Of a stretch of DNA of 64,000 bases, positions 33,501 through 46,543 are shown one piece after another. Position 1 is the stretch's first letter. Each line of letters starts with the position of its first letter. Position numbers and translations under genes: made by a program. The DNA lies in contig LODT01000016.1 of the NCBI GenBank assembly GCA_001606155.1, positions 1 through 64,000 of the forward strand. Reading direction: 5' to 3'. The DNA comes from Tieghemostelium lacteum (lineage: Eukaryota; Evosea; Eumycetozoa; Dictyosteliales; Raperosteliaceae). The notes under the pieces are model-generated. The model saw only the letters and a list, made by a program, of their open reading frames with translations, was not told where the DNA came from and made no database searches.

Positions 33501-34772
33501 TTGACCTTTATAAGCCTCTTTAGCCTGTGATACTAATTTACTCATTCTTTCTTTACTTAAACTCATTTTACCTAGAAATTGCATTATAGGTCCAGATGAT
33601 TTTTCCTTATTATTATTATTTACATTTAAATTGTTGTTGGCTTGTTGTGATGTGATGGTTGGTGATTTATTCTTTTTTGATAATGATTCTTTTCTCTTTG
33701 GATTATTATTATTGTTATTGGAAGTTGAAGATTCAATAGAAGATGTTAAACTTGTATTTGGTACTACTGAATTGGAATTAGTTCTATTTCTATTAAAACT
33801 AGAACTATTGGAAAGATTTGAACCTGCATGAATCAATAATGGTGATGTCATAGTAGCTGACCCATTGGTAATCACTTGATTACCTGTTAAATGTGGGTAC
33901 TGTCCTCCGTATGGTGACTGATGTGATGGCTGTTGTTGTGATAAATTTGGTGAGATGGTTTGTAGATTCAAAAATGGTTCAGATTTAAAGCTATTGTCAT
34001 ATTGTGGAGGTGATGAACTGTTGATTGGTGACACTGGTAATGATTTACTAGTACCAATGTTATTAGTTGATGTTGGTATAGATGGTGGACTGGATGTAGT
34101 TGTTGTTGTGGTAGTTGTAGATGGTTTTATAGAGGTAGTTACAATACTAGGTAATGAAGTATTGGAGAGCGTTGTATTGGTGTTGGTGTTGGTACTACTT
34201 GTAGTTGTACTTAGAGAGATATTTGAAGTACTACTACTGATGGTACTACTTGAGAATGAAGATGCAGATGATAACTTATTGAGAGGAGGTTTCTGACCTG
34301 ATACCAATAGATTAGGACTGGTGGTATTTAATGTATCATTACTATTAGATGAAACAGATGTAGGAGTACTACTATTACTACCTCCATCATCTGCTGATTT
34401 TATTCTCTTGTGTTGTTTAGTTGTTGATATAATAGTCTTTATACAATCATCAACCTCTGGTACGAGTGATGGTGATTTGTTTATATTGTCATCTGATAAT
34501 ATATTAATAATCTGTGATGACAATGGTGAAGATGACACTTTCTCACTAGTTCCAATAACGATTCCACCTACAGTTGCACTATTCAATCTATCAATTGATT
34601 TTATGCGTGACTCTGTAGTTAATGTAGGTGATGTACTTAAATTTTCTGAAACTGGTAATGTAGTAGTTGTAGTTGTTGATGGAACAGTAGCTGTAGTTGC
34701 AACTGATGTTGTTATAAAACTAGAGGAATCCTCTTGAATCAATTCATCATCATCATCCAGTAATGATGACAT
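27596..34772 (-). CDS. Roco-family protein: RhoGAP-like, LRR, Roc-COR, kinase-like, RGS within Kelch
   Basis: The model is complement(join(27596..32314,32385..34772)), with a 70-base intron and 2368 residues. The splice joins LRRs in phase (KQLKHLQDLNLGKNKFKLIP). Domains in order: Ser/Thr/Asn-rich disorder (1-440); a RhoGAP-like fold (about 450-640) lacking the arginine-finger motif; a PH/GRAM-like beta region (650-760); leucine-rich repeats (780-1055); and Roc GTPase, with P-loop GEKASGKS at about 1073, WEFEG in the switch II position and THLD at about 1196. COR follows (1270-1600), then a Cys/His cluster near 1630-1670 (CSHCLNCKH). The kinase-like domain (about 1765-2070) keeps VNIKI and PWQAPE but has MTNLSSQT for HRD and DFS for DFG. 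The last part is Kelch, RGS, Kelch (2095-2368). D. discoideum Roco9 is, as I recall, the Roco with an N-terminal RhoGAP and is the likeliest orthologue. Roco proteins act in cytoskeletal and chemotaxis signalling. Confidence 0.92.
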
Positions 34773-35273
34773 TCTTCTTTATCTCTATTCTTTATTTTTT
34801 TTTTTTTGTTAATAATAAATTAAATAAATAAATAAATAAATTAATTTAATATTAGTTTAAATGAATAAACCAAATAAAATACAAAAAATAAATAAATAGA
34901 TAATTATAGATATAAAAAAAAAAAAAAAAAAAAATTTTTTAAGTGTTAGTACTTACCGTTTTTTTTTTAAAATTTATAATAATGTTATTTTTAAAAAAAA
35001 CAAATAAAGATCTTTTATAATGATGTAATTCTAATTACCTCGCGGATGAATTACAAAAAAAATACTATAAACAAAAAAAAAAAAAAAAAAATATAAATAT
35101 CTTAGGATTAATAAAAAGATTCAAACTTTGAAGTATCCGACATTTTTTGATGCGCATATAAAGATGTGGGATCAAAGTAAAATTTTTGATGGATATTTTT
35201 TTTATGTTAAAATTATATATTATAATAATTATGTTATTTATTTTAATTTATTTTTTTCAAGGAATTAATATTA
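34773..35273. other. Spacer between the GATA factor gene and the Roco gene
   Basis: AT-rich with poly-A tracts (34915-34935, 35070-35090). It lies between two minus-strand genes, so it should hold the Roco promoter and the GATA gene's 3' flank. I see no ORF. Confidence 0.35.
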
Positions 35274-36630
35274 TCAATTTATAAATAATGGCGGGTTATT
35301 TGAATTGGGTTGTGGTTGAGGTGTAGTAAATGTTCCCTGTCCATTTTGTTGTTGTTGTTGCTGTTGTTGTATTTGTTGCATATGTAATTGTTGTACTTGT
35401 TGTGGAGATAATGAAATCAGTTGAATGTGAGGTTGAGGTTGAGGTTGAGTTGTGTTGGGTGGAGGGAGTGCAATCTGTTGTTGATTTGCAATAGACATTT
35501 GCAATTGAGATGGTGTTCGACTAGAAGATGGCTGAGAATCATCAATCAACTCAATCTTTTTATCATCAGATGATAGGTCATTATTATTTTGTTGTTGTTG
35601 AAGGTTTGAAATCTCCTTTTTTCGTTTTTGAGTTTTTTTAGGATCGACAACATTGATGCCAGTTGAGTTTGCCAATAGCTCCTTTTGCTTCTCATTCTTT
35701 ACGGATTTTGCCCATGCAAGGCCACAAGCATTACAGAGTGTTTTGGCACCTGCGGGACCTCTTCTCCACTCAGGAGTATTGGTTACACCACAGGTATGAC
35801 AAGTGAGTTCATGATCACCATAACGTGCCTTTCTTCTAGATCGTGGTTGCTTCTTGTTATTCCCGTTTGGACCATTAGCATACATTGCCATATCTCGTGA
35901 CTGACCTTTAGATAAGTTAGGTGCCATAGGTCCCATCAATTGTTTCTCAAAATAAGGTGAATTAAAGTACATCTCAGGGTTTCCAGAAGGTCCACCATTT
36001 GTAATGATGGTGGGTTGGGACCCGGGTGGACCTGGAGGGCCTCCATTAGCCCCGGTATAAACTAGACCAGAGCTACTAAGCACCACTGGAGACATTTGAG
36101 GTGATTGCAGAGATGGACTATAGAGTATAGTTCCACCTTGACCACTTAGAGTTGGTGTATTGGATATAGAAGATGACCCTTGTCCTTGACCTTGCTGTTG
36201 TTGTTGTTGACCTTGTTGTAATACTACTTTTCTCTGTTGCATCATTTGAGCATAGGCAACTGAATTAATCTCCATAGGAAAACTGTTCATAACTTTCATA
36301 AAATCTACCAAATCAGTAGTTATACTTGAGGATGCTGAAACAGCTTCAGATATCTCCTGTGGAGATACTGGAGCTTTATTCATACCCCTACTCACAACTC
36401 TATTCAATAGCAATACTTTTCTATTAATTTCATGCCAAATTGTGAATTGAGAATCAGTTCCTCCTTGTTCCTGTTGTTGTTGTTGTTGTTGTTTTGTGTA
36501 ATGTTGTTGTTGTTGATATGTATATGAAGGTGTTGTGGAAATACCATATGCAGATGGTCCTTTAAATGGATTATCATCTGAAGACGAATTTGTGGAATTA
36601 GTTGAACCAACTAACATTGTTAAGTTACCG

Positions 36631-36663
<33 letters not shown>

Positions 36664-38642
36664 ATAGATGGAATATTATTGGTATTCTGTGAAAATATAT
36701 TAGTACCAGTTGGAGTGGTAGATGTTGTATTTTGTTGTTGTTGTTGTTGTTGTCCTGTTGTTGATGTTTGTGATGTCATATTAATTTGTAAATGTTGTTG
36801 TTGAGGTGGAATCTGGTGTTGTTGTATTTGTTGCATATGTATTTGTTGAAATTGATGTAGTTGTTGCATTTGTATTTGTTGATGGTGAGGATGTACTTGG
36901 TGAATATGTTGTTGTTGGGGATGTAATTGTACTTGCATAGGTTGTGGTTGTTGTTGTAAATGTTGACTATGTTGTTGCTGTAACTGTTGTTGTTGTTGCT
37001 GTTGTTGTTGTTGTTGTTGTTGTTGCTGTTGTTGTTGTTGTTGTTGTTGTTGTTCTTCTAAATCTGATTTCATACGTTTTGGTGGTTGTTGTTGTTGTTG
37101 TTGTTGTTGTAATTGTTGAAGTTGTTGTGACTGTTGTATCGATAATTTCAAAGTTGGTGATGGTGGTGATTTATTGCTATTTTTTACATTTTCCATAGAA
37201 TCTAAATCTCTTTTTAAATCTTTTCTCTTCTCACTTATATTTACATTACTATTGCTACTATTACGATTATTTACATTGTGTTGGTGTTGGTTGGGATGGT
37301 GATGATGGTTGTTATTATTATTGTTATTAAAAGTATTATTACTGTACTGTTGAGGTGGTGATAATGGTGATGTACCTGTTGTAGAACAGTCACTACCACC
37401 ATCACTATTATACGACTCATTTGAAGAGTCATTCGACTCTGCATCTGATCCATTAGTGGTTGTAGTTGTAGTTGTAGTTGACAGAGGTTTTGGTGAATAT
37501 CTAACTGGTGATGGATGTATAATATCATTTTGTTGTTGATTTTGTTGATGTGGTGATGAGGCTATAGGTGACTCTGGAGGACTGCTAACTGAATTGGAAG
37601 TTGAACCGTTACTAGTGCCAGATGTAGTAGTAGGTGTTATAGATGATCCTGTAGGTGGAGGTAGTAATTGATACTTATTCGAAGAAGATATATCTTTATC
37701 TTTTAAATTTACATTATTATTTTTAAGTTTGCTATATTCATCATTTATGTTCCCCAAACCACCTATAGTTGCAGAAATACTGCTACTGTTGGACATTGAA
37801 GATGAAGTGGTACTGGACATCAATGCCAGGTTAGATGCCGATAGAGAAGGTAATAGTATACCATTGGTATTACCAATTCCACCAATATTCGATGTCGATG
37901 ATGAAGAGGTAGAAGAGGATGAAGAATGTCCATCTTGTGCACTCTGAGAAGTGGCAGTACCAGTGGAACCATTGCCACCTGAATTATCATTCTCAAAAAA
38001 TGGAGACAAATGTGAAATAGTATTGGTGTTTTTGAAGGGAGAATATGCAAAACTTCTCCATAGGTCATCTAAGCTATTACTGTTACTTGATGTTATTCTA
38101 TTGGGTGTTGTTGATCTCCAACTTGGGTTCAGATTATCCAAATCAGAGTGTCCAGTTGGAAATGTAGCTCTTAAAAGGTCCTCTAAAGAAGATTTACTCT
38201 TTCCTCTTTCTATCCTATGCAATGGTGTATTCGATCGAATAGATCCATGTCCAATCTGTGATGTAGATGAAGTTGTCGACGATTGCACTGAACTGCCATT
38301 TCCACTAATCCCACTATTTCCATTACCATTCCCACTCTTCCATAGATCCTCTAAACTATCACTAACAGATATCGATGCATTTCGTTTTGCAGTAATCAAT
38401 GTAGACCCTGACAAACTCCCACCATCTTTCCCACCTCCGCTATCCTTCTCATTTAAAATACTCTTTAGATTACTACTAGAACCACCCCCTCCATTCACCT
38501 TCGTAATTCTTTTAAATACATGTGAATCCTCTTCTGTAATAGTAGTAGTTGTAGTAGTTGATGACGATGTTGTTGATGTACTATTATTGGATGTGCCTGA
38601 TTTTCCACTATGTTCATTCATATGTGATATGGAAATATCCAT
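35274..38642 (-). CDS. GATA-type zinc finger transcription factor, Gln-rich
   Basis: A single exon of 1122 residues. One GATA finger lies at about residues 945-985: [16 protein letters not shown] then [12 protein letters not shown], with C-x2-C-x18-C-x2-C spacing, the 18-residue loop being the form common in plants and dictyostelids. A basic patch ([13 protein letters not shown]) precedes it and KKTQKRKKE follows, suiting DNA binding and nuclear import. Upstream lie long Gln runs (about residues 495-690) and Ser/Thr/Asn-rich disorder. A short motif occurs three times near the N-terminus: DSLEDLWKS (about 96), SSLEDLLRA (about 150) and [10 protein letters not shown] (about 191). About 70 residues centred near 770 ([19 protein letters not shown]) look helical and conserved. 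Dictyostelium has many GATA factors (the gta genes), and I cannot say which one this matches. The 1.7 kb upstream spacer suits a developmentally regulated gene. Confidence 0.9.
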
Positions 38643-39583
38643 CTATTGTCTCTATAGCTATATATAGAGAAAGGGTTCAGAATTTCTGTTTGCGTGGTTT
38701 TTCTTAAAACTAAAAAGATTTGATTACAAAAAAAAAAATGCTTATGATTTTTTTTTTTGTTTAAAAATTGGTGATTGATTGTCCAACTGTCTTTTTTTTT
38801 TTTTTTACTAACTACTCTACTCTATATATATTCTAAATGAATCCTAATACGTATCTATATATTTTGATTGATTACGATTGGATTTACTATTTTATAAAAA
38901 AAAAAAATAATATTTTTTGTGTATCTTTAAATTGTACGACCAAATTGCATGTTAAATATTAAATATGTGTGATTTTTAATATTTTTTTTTTGTTAACCTA
39001 GTTAAAAATTAAAATTTTAATATAATTAGTTTAAACTAAAGTGGTAAATGATCAATTATAAATCAAAGATTTGGTATTTTTTTTGGTTTTTTTTTTGATT
39101 TTTAAAATTCCACCTTCAATGTTTTTTGAAGAGACAATACTTCTCCTTGTGTTTATAATTAAATACAACCAACAACTACTACTACTATAAACACACACAC
39201 ACCTTTCTCCCTAAAACACACACACACTGTAACAAACAAACGATACTTGACAATTTTGATATATAATTTTCAAACAATAACATACACCACCACTTTTTTC
39301 TATTTTTCTCACTCTTTTTAGATAATAACCCCCCCAAAACACTATATTATAATATAATTATTATTATATCTGATGATGATGATGAGTATGATGAATTGAA
39401 CACAAATTCAACCCAATTATTAAAAAAAAAAAACCAGAGTTGTATTGATATCAGTTATTTTCAGAATTAATCTAATTGAACAATTTAATTCCAATATTGC
39501 TATCTTTAGAAATGGATATTATATTAAAACAAAAAAAAATATAATAATAATAGTGAGTGTGTTCTGTGCTAGTAGTGTGTGAT

Positions 39584-39598
39584 TTGATAATTTATCAA
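39584..39598. promoter_or_regulatory. Palindromic double GATA site
   Basis: TTGATAA-T-TTATCAA places two WGATAR-type sites in inverted orientation, about 940 bases upstream of a gene for a GATA factor. It could be an autoregulatory site. In DNA this AT-rich the match may also arise by chance. Confidence 0.35.
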
Positions 39599-39621
39599 TT
39601 TGACAGGTGAGATAAGAGTGT

Positions 39622-39636
39622 GAGTGGGTGTGAGTG
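39622..39636 (+). promoter_or_regulatory. G-box-like element (GAGTGGGTGTGAGTG)
   Basis: A G/T-rich box close to the GATA sites, in the style of GBF-binding elements of Dictyostelium. The call rests on composition only. Confidence 0.25.
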
Positions 39637-40340
39637 CTGTTTTTTTTTCTTCTTGAAAAAAAACAAATGATAAACGATGATACCGTTTAACATAATGTTA
39701 TTGCAGGTTGTTAGAATTATTAGAATGAATTCGTTTTATCACTATAGTTTATGTTTGATATGGATATTGTTACTGTTTTTAGGATCGAAAGATAAGAGAA
39801 TTAAGGAGGTGGATACAAAAATATTACTATATTAATGCAATTAAATCTATTAATTGAATTAAAAATAGAAGTTATCAAATCTAATCTTTTGGTGATTTCT
39901 TTTTCTCTCTTCCTATTTTTTTTTTTTTTTGTAAAATTGATATAATAAGATTTAATATACATCATCACCCCACCAATGACCCACAGATACAATTTTCCCC
40001 ACCGGTCAAGTGATAATTTTAAATTTAATAATTCATTACCTTTTTTTAATCTAGCGATATATTAAAAAGATATATATATATATGTATATATATAAATGTA
40101 AAAAAATATCGATATAAAGTAACAATATTAATTTATTCTGTTTTTGGTTGGTGTATGTCCTGATCGATACAAATCAAAGATTTTGATCAAAAAAATAAAA
40201 AAAAAATTTCGTTTGGCATTCTCCATATTTTTTTAAAATATAAAATAATATTCAAATAACAGGTTGGCTTTCATATTTGGAAATATTGTTTTTTTTTTGA
40301 TTGGTGGAAGGGTTTGTTTGTACTTGTGTTCAATGAACAT

Positions 40341-41239
40341 CTATTTCTTTTTATTTCTACCATTTCTTTCGTGTGACCCATCAACTAGCAGATGAGCAGG
40401 CATATAATCATCAGAGGACCCAATCCTCAGATCTGGATTAGGAATGGTATCATCAATGTGTCCTATAGAGGTATACCCTTGATCATATAATTCACAATAA
40501 GGTATCTTAAACATATGAATAAATTTCCAAATATCATGATATTCCCAATCCAATATTGGATTAACTCTTATAAATTGTGGCCAACCCTAAATGTATTCAT
40601 GAATAATACAGTTAATTAAAACTTGTTCTCATCATAGCAACTCTCTCAACTCTATCCAATACCTACAGGATCAGTTTGTATAAAAGGTTCTAAATGATGA
40701 CAATTGGGATCAGTTGATCTTGTTCCTATAAATATTGCTTTGATATTATGATTATCTACTTGATTCTGTAAACAATCTTTCATGTCATTCGATTGTATAA
40801 ATTCTGTATTTAGTTGATAGATTTTCGAACAATTCTCTGTAAATTTATTAACTTGTGGAAAACTTCTATATGAATAAAAATATAGTGTTTTTAAATGATG
40901 TAAACAACTATTATTTATACTATTATTATTATTATTATTATTATTGTTGTTGTTGTTGTTATCGATATGATTGTTGTTTATATGATCATTTGATGTTGAT
41001 TGATGTTGTTGTTCTTTAGTGAACCTTTTAATCATTACATAGTGTATTAAATGTAATAGTACGCAACAATCCTTTCCACCATTAAAACTTAATGCTATTT
41101 GTTCTTTCGGGTACCTGTTGTAGGCACTCTCTATAATTGATATTGAATATCGACATCTATCTGCAAGTTTCTGTACATCTGGTGTTTCTAGATCATCTAA
41201 TAATCTACCAATATCAAATTCAACATTTAATTGAGACAT
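40341..41239 (-). CDS. FAD synthase (FMN adenylyltransferase, PAPS-reductase-like fold)
   Basis: Makes FAD from FMN and ATP. The model is complement(join(40341..40586,40667..41239)), with an 80-base intron and 272 residues. The splice gives [20 protein letters not shown], the strongly conserved family block. Other hallmarks are ALSFNGGKDCCVLLHL (nucleotide-binding loop), GTRSTDP, and WEYHDIWKFIHMFKIPYCELYDQGYTSIG. The protein lacks the N-terminal molybdopterin-binding domain of animal FLAD1 and is instead like the short fungal Fad1. An Asn run (about residues 95-105), with neighbouring His and Asn residues, interrupts the fold between the first strand-helix unit and the next. The C-terminus is basic (RNGRNKKK). 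All motifs are intact, so the enzyme is expected to be active in the cytosol. Confidence 0.94.
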
Positions 41240-41817
41240 TATATCACACCCCTTATTCTATCTCAAGATTCAAATTGAAAATGAAAAAATCTTTTTTTTT
41301 TATTGTTGTAATTTATGATATTACATCAAAATGATGAACCCATCACTGAAAAGTATTTAACAATTTTATATTATTGTAATAGACATTTCAATTAAAATTG
41401 CAATGAATATTGAAATTAATATAAATATAAAAATGAAAGATAAAAATTTGAAAATATACACACAAATAAAATTCACCCCACACAAATAAAGATAAATTTA
41501 TAATCTATAATCTTATGTGATTTAACATTGTACTTTGATGACAAATAGTTTAACTATTTTAAGGTTTTGGTAATCAAATGATTTTCATTCAGGATATATA
41601 TGGGGAGAATGTGATTAATCATCTCTTTTAATATTTGTAATCTTAGGTACTATATTGTACAATTGTATTAAAAAATAAAAAAAAGAATAATTATATGTTT
41701 GTCAATGATTATTTAAATTCAAATATTTAATTCAAAAATTACAATTGGAAATTTCTTTTTTCCTACTCCTGGTAGACAGATTATTTTTTTTTTTTTATTT
41801 TACAAAAACAAAAAAAG
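41240..41817. promoter_or_regulatory. Divergent spacer between FAD synthase and the RUN-domain gene
   Basis: AT-rich, without a supported ORF. Its right end is probably the noncoding first exon of the RUN-domain gene, which ends at the donor at 41818. Confidence 0.4.
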
Positions 41818-41893
41818 GTAACATAACACTCAACTCTCTTAAAGTGTTACTCCTTATTAGAGTACTATTGTTACTTTTATTTTTTTGGTTTAG
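41818..41893 (+). other. Probable 5'-UTR intron of the RUN-domain gene
   Basis: AAAAAAG|GTAACA at 41818 and TTTGGTTTAG ending at 41893 delimit 76 bases. The exon before it contains no usable ATG, and the first in-frame ATG after it is at 41930, so the intron appears to lie in the leader. Confidence 0.5.
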
Positions 41894-41929
41894 TTGTTAT
41901 TAAAACAACGACATTATGAAGAGCAAGAG

Positions 41930-44900
41930 ATGTTTTCGAGCCAAGAATCACAATTTGAAATTTTAATGGACTTGAATGGATTCATTCAACATCTATTAGC
42001 AGAGTTGGGAAGTGACAATGACCATCTCATTCAAGACAACAATCCATATCTATTAAAAGTATGCTTTTCAGTTGAAAAGATACTTTCACATCATTTAAAG
42101 GGTAGGTTATATAGAGATAAAACCATTGGTTTTTTAAAAAAACGAAAATATATAGATTCTAGTCAGACTAATTTAATGATGGATTAAACAGATGTTAATA
42201 TAATTGGACAAACTACAATTTGGGATTTCTTACAGAATTTACCTAAATGTTTACCTGGAACCTCAGGAGTAATTGACATGTCAAAAGAGTGTTCAAAAAC
42301 CTCTATTGGAAGAGCAAGAGTTTTTATTCGATCGGCATTGAATACAGGTACTCTAGGTGACTATATATCATCATTGACATTTAATAATGATTTGATGAAG
42401 ACCTATTATAAGGATTCAGCTTTACTGAAAAACTCTGAATTTATAAACACATTTCAGTCACTTTTAGACTCACTATCACACATTAATTTTGGACTGGCTA
42501 TTAAGGATAAAGAGTTAGATAAAATTACTTATTGGGAAGATATAGCAATTAGTTTACTTTCATCAACACCAAAGAAACCAACTATAGTACAATTACCACA
42601 ACAACCGGTACCAACACCAATAACATCTAGTAATGATAGTACTCCAGTAGTACCTGTTGTGAATACAACTGTAAAGGCACCACCTGTAACAGTTGTAACT
42701 GCACCAACTATATCCACACCCATTATCGAGAGTAATATTGAATCTTTGATTAGTAGTGAAGATGATCTACAACAACAACAACCTAAACCTATACCAACAA
42801 CACCTGTTGCAGCTGCAGCTGTACCATCTAATACTAGTGATAAACCCACATTTGACGAACAGGAAAAAAGAAAGTTTTACGATTCTAGAAAATCACTGAA
42901 TTTAGATGAACTAAATGATGTTTTGGATGATGTTTTGGATGACTTTGATGATCAACCATCTCAAAGTGGCGATTTACAACAACAAAATAAGACTACTCAG
43001 ATGTTGATGGAATATGAGATTTTAGTAGACTCATTAGCAAAGACAAAGAAAAGTGTAATATTAGAATATGGTGCTAAAGGATCACCATTGACAGTCAGTG
43101 ACCAGTGTGTAGATAGTTTATGTTTTGCAATTGATCAGGTTATTTCACATGAGATATTAGATGTTATTCCTAATCCGTGGCATTGCGTGATGAAGGTTTG
43201 TCAAGGAAGTCAAGATATAATGAATATACAGGCATTGCATTCCACTGATTCTGTTCGTATTAAATCATGGTATTTCAAGTCATTGACAGAGTCTACATTA
43301 TCAGAGGCTATAAGATTATCATTCTCTGATGAACCTACATTAAGACTACTCTATAAACCAGAAGCTATTCTCCTTCAGAAACCATTTAGAACTCAAATAT
43401 ACTCAACATTATCTGATTTATTATCAACTGTACAGTTTCAATTGAAATGGAATGTGGATTTACAACCACCCCAATCATCATCCTCAACATCCTCTACTAC
43501 AAACCAATTAACATCCTCTTCATCATCAATTACACAAACATCACTAAATACATCATCTAGTAATATCAATCCACCTCCAACTGGAATTCTAAAGAAAATT
43601 ATTGTTACTAAAGTTATTAAAAAGAAAATTAAGAAAACTTCATCTTCATCATCTATAACTAATACACCTATAAAGAGATCAAATGATGGTCAAGATCAAT
43701 CAACATTAAATGAATCTAAAGAAATTGAACCTATTAACTTTAGCAATAATAATAACAATAATAGTAGTAATACTGTAACTGAAGAATCACAAACATCAAC
43801 TACAACATCACCATATGTATCATCTCCTCCAACTCAATCACCAGATCTATCTAGTAATACAACACCAACTTTAGATAACCATATGAATATCAACAATACC
43901 AATAGTAGTAGTACATCACTAAATAGAATAAGTTCACTAGTTGACTTAAATTCACTCGAAAAGGATTTAAATTCTCTAGAAGATGATGAACCAATTCAAC
44001 AACCACTTATCATTGATAACTATGGTGCCAGTGTTCAACCAAGATCAATTTTAACTGAAATGATGCAGCAGCAGCAACAACAACAACAACAACAACAGTT
44101 ACCAAATAATAACTCCAATTCCTCATTGACATCATCATCTATTATAAATTCACAAGGACTTAATAACAATCAGTCTAGTATAAGTTCTATGGACGATGAT
44201 TTAGATCCACCTTCTGATACTGCTAGTTGTTCATCCTATTCTAATAGTTATACTAATATTCATGATGTATATAACCACTCGAAGAGCTATCAACCAAATA
44301 ACCATCATATGATGATTAATAATAATAATAACAATAATAATAGAGGTAGCACAACTGTATCTTCTTCATTGGATTACAAGGTAATTTCAGATTATTTCAA
44401 TGACGATTTAACACCTAGTAATAGTGGTTCCGCTATTCCCACCATTAGATCATCTAGTAATAATTTAGCTTTAAAAGATGGTAAAAATAGATTGGAAGGC
44501 GATGATGGTATATACATTAATCAACTATTTAGAAAACCAAAATTCACAGAGATGAACAATCAACTATGTCCCAGTTGTAATGCATTTTTGGATAAATTAG
44601 GATTCTTTAAAGTTAGATTCTGCTACTATACTGGAAAACACTTTTGTAATAACTGTCATCACAATGAGAAGGCTTTGATTCCTGCTAGAATACTCTTTAG
44701 ATGGGACTTCAAGTTGTACACTGTAAGTGATCTTGCTAAAACTTATCTTACAATCCACCAGTCTACCCCATTTGACATTTTCCAATTCAACCCTGATGTC
44801 TATAACCTTTCCTCAAATCTCCAAAGAGTGTTGATGATGCGTAGAAAACTGTTTTTTATCTATGAGTATATAGAGACTTGCAGAAACAAGGCTCAGTTAT

Positions 44901-45460
44901 CTGATCAGTCTACTCTGAAGGAATACTTTATCAAAGATGATGTTAATTTATATTCACTATTTGATCTGGATCAGGTTTCAACAGGACTACTGGAGAATGT
45001 AGTTGAGAATGCCTTGTTGAAGTATGTTCACCATGTCAGTAAGACTTGTGAGACATGTAGAGGAAAAGGTTTCATTTGCGAATACTGTGGTGATGGTGAC
45101 AATCTAATATTCTCATGGATGAAATTAGATATCAATCTCATCAATCAATGTGAAAAATGTCATTCTCTATCGCACAAGAAATGTGGTAAAAAAGCCACTT
45201 GTCCAAAATGTGTGAGAATTGATAGAATTAAATCGAGATCTGTCAATCCAAGTCAATTGAATGCTTCTAATAGTGGTCTTAATTTTAGTAACTTTAATCA
45301 CAACAATCTTATGGATAGTCCATCACATAACTACCCAATACCACAAAACAACAACAACAACAACAATAATAACAACAACATGTTAAATAGTAACTTTAAT
45401 ATCACTACCAGTAATAATAGTCTACCAAAGAGTAATTTTAGTAATATCAATTGGATATAA
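41930..45460 (+). CDS. Double-RUN and Rubicon-homology domain protein
   Basis: The model is join(41930..42101,42192..45460), with a 90-base intron and 1146 residues. The splice restores HHLKDVNIIGQTTIWDFLQN. RUN domain 1 (about residues 15-175) includes the typical GRARVFIRSALNTGTL and YYKDSALLKN. A second RUN-like unit spans about 327-470 (LTVSDQCVDSLCFAIDQVIS, RIKSWYFKSL). After Ser/Thr/Asn/Gln-rich disorder, residues about 845-1070 form a Rubicon-homology (zf-RING_9) domain: CPSCNAFLDKLGFFKVRFC, CNNC, ARILFRWDF, CETCRGKGFICEYC, CEKC and CPKC. Animal proteins with RUN plus this domain (PLEKHM1, Rubicon) bind Rab7 and control endolysosome and autophagosome fusion, so a similar role is likely here. 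No PH or FYVE domain is visible. The Asn/Gln stretches are ordinary dictyostelid insertions. Confidence 0.88.
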
Positions 45461-45768
45461 CAAGTAGTAATATTTATAGGTAATAATATAATAATAATCA
45501 AGCATGGTTTTTATAGGATTTGTTTAGAGTACCAATTCTTTAACAAAACAAAACCAATGTAACCCACAATCCACAATCCCACCAACAATAATTTTATATG
45601 ATTAATCTCCGATATAAATATATATTAATATATATATATAAGAATACTATATATATATATATATATTATAGTTTGTTTTTCCCATGGTTTCCATTTTTCA
45701 TTATAACAATAACTGCCAGTCTAAGAATAATTTCTTTTTTTGAGATATTTTCTATATATATTATTTTA
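45461..45768. other. Convergent spacer with AT microsatellite
   Basis: The 3' flanks of the RUN-domain gene and UFM1 meet here. TA dinucleotide tracts occur at about 45616-45640 and 45649-45668. No further gene is seen. Confidence 0.45.
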
Positions 45769-46318
<550 letters not shown>

Positions 46319-46466
46319 TGTGTGGGTGTGATGTATTATGCAATTTGTGAAATAAAAAACTATTTAAAAAATTTTTAACTCACCAAGTCAAACTAAACAA
46401 TCATTAACTTTTCTTTCTTTTCACACATATTTCAAAATTATAATATTTAAGAAAGAAATGAATAAG

Positions 46467-46481
46467 GGGTGTTCGGGTGTT
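46467..46481 (+). promoter_or_regulatory. Tandem GGGTGTT box
   Basis: GGGTGTT occurs twice, separated by one C, about 150 bases upstream of the UFM1 start and downstream of rps15a. It resembles a G-box but could equally be chance. Confidence 0.25.
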
Positions 46482-46543
46482 GTGTTTTTTTAGGCCTATT
46501 TAATAAATTGATTTATTATATTATAATGGATAAATTAATTAAT

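Larger units (their letters stand above)
38643..40340. promoter_or_regulatory. Long upstream region of the GATA gene
   Basis: About 1.7 kb with no supported gene. It holds CA-rich repeats (39190-39240), a (GAT)n stretch (39371-39385), an inverted pair of GATA sites (39584-39598), two further AGATAA sites (39610-39615, 39790-39795), a G/T-rich box (39622-39636) and an AT dinucleotide tract (40070-40095). The left part should be the GATA gene's promoter and leader; the right end is the 3' flank of the FAD synthase gene. Confidence 0.45.

Noticed and set aside
36535-37198. Plus-strand frames with poly-Cys and poly-Val
   Set aside because: They are antisense readings of the CAG/CAA (Gln) runs of the GATA factor gene.
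45616-45668. TA repeat as a possible origin or hairpin element
   Set aside because: A simple dinucleotide microsatellite in a 3' flank; common in this genome type and not specific.
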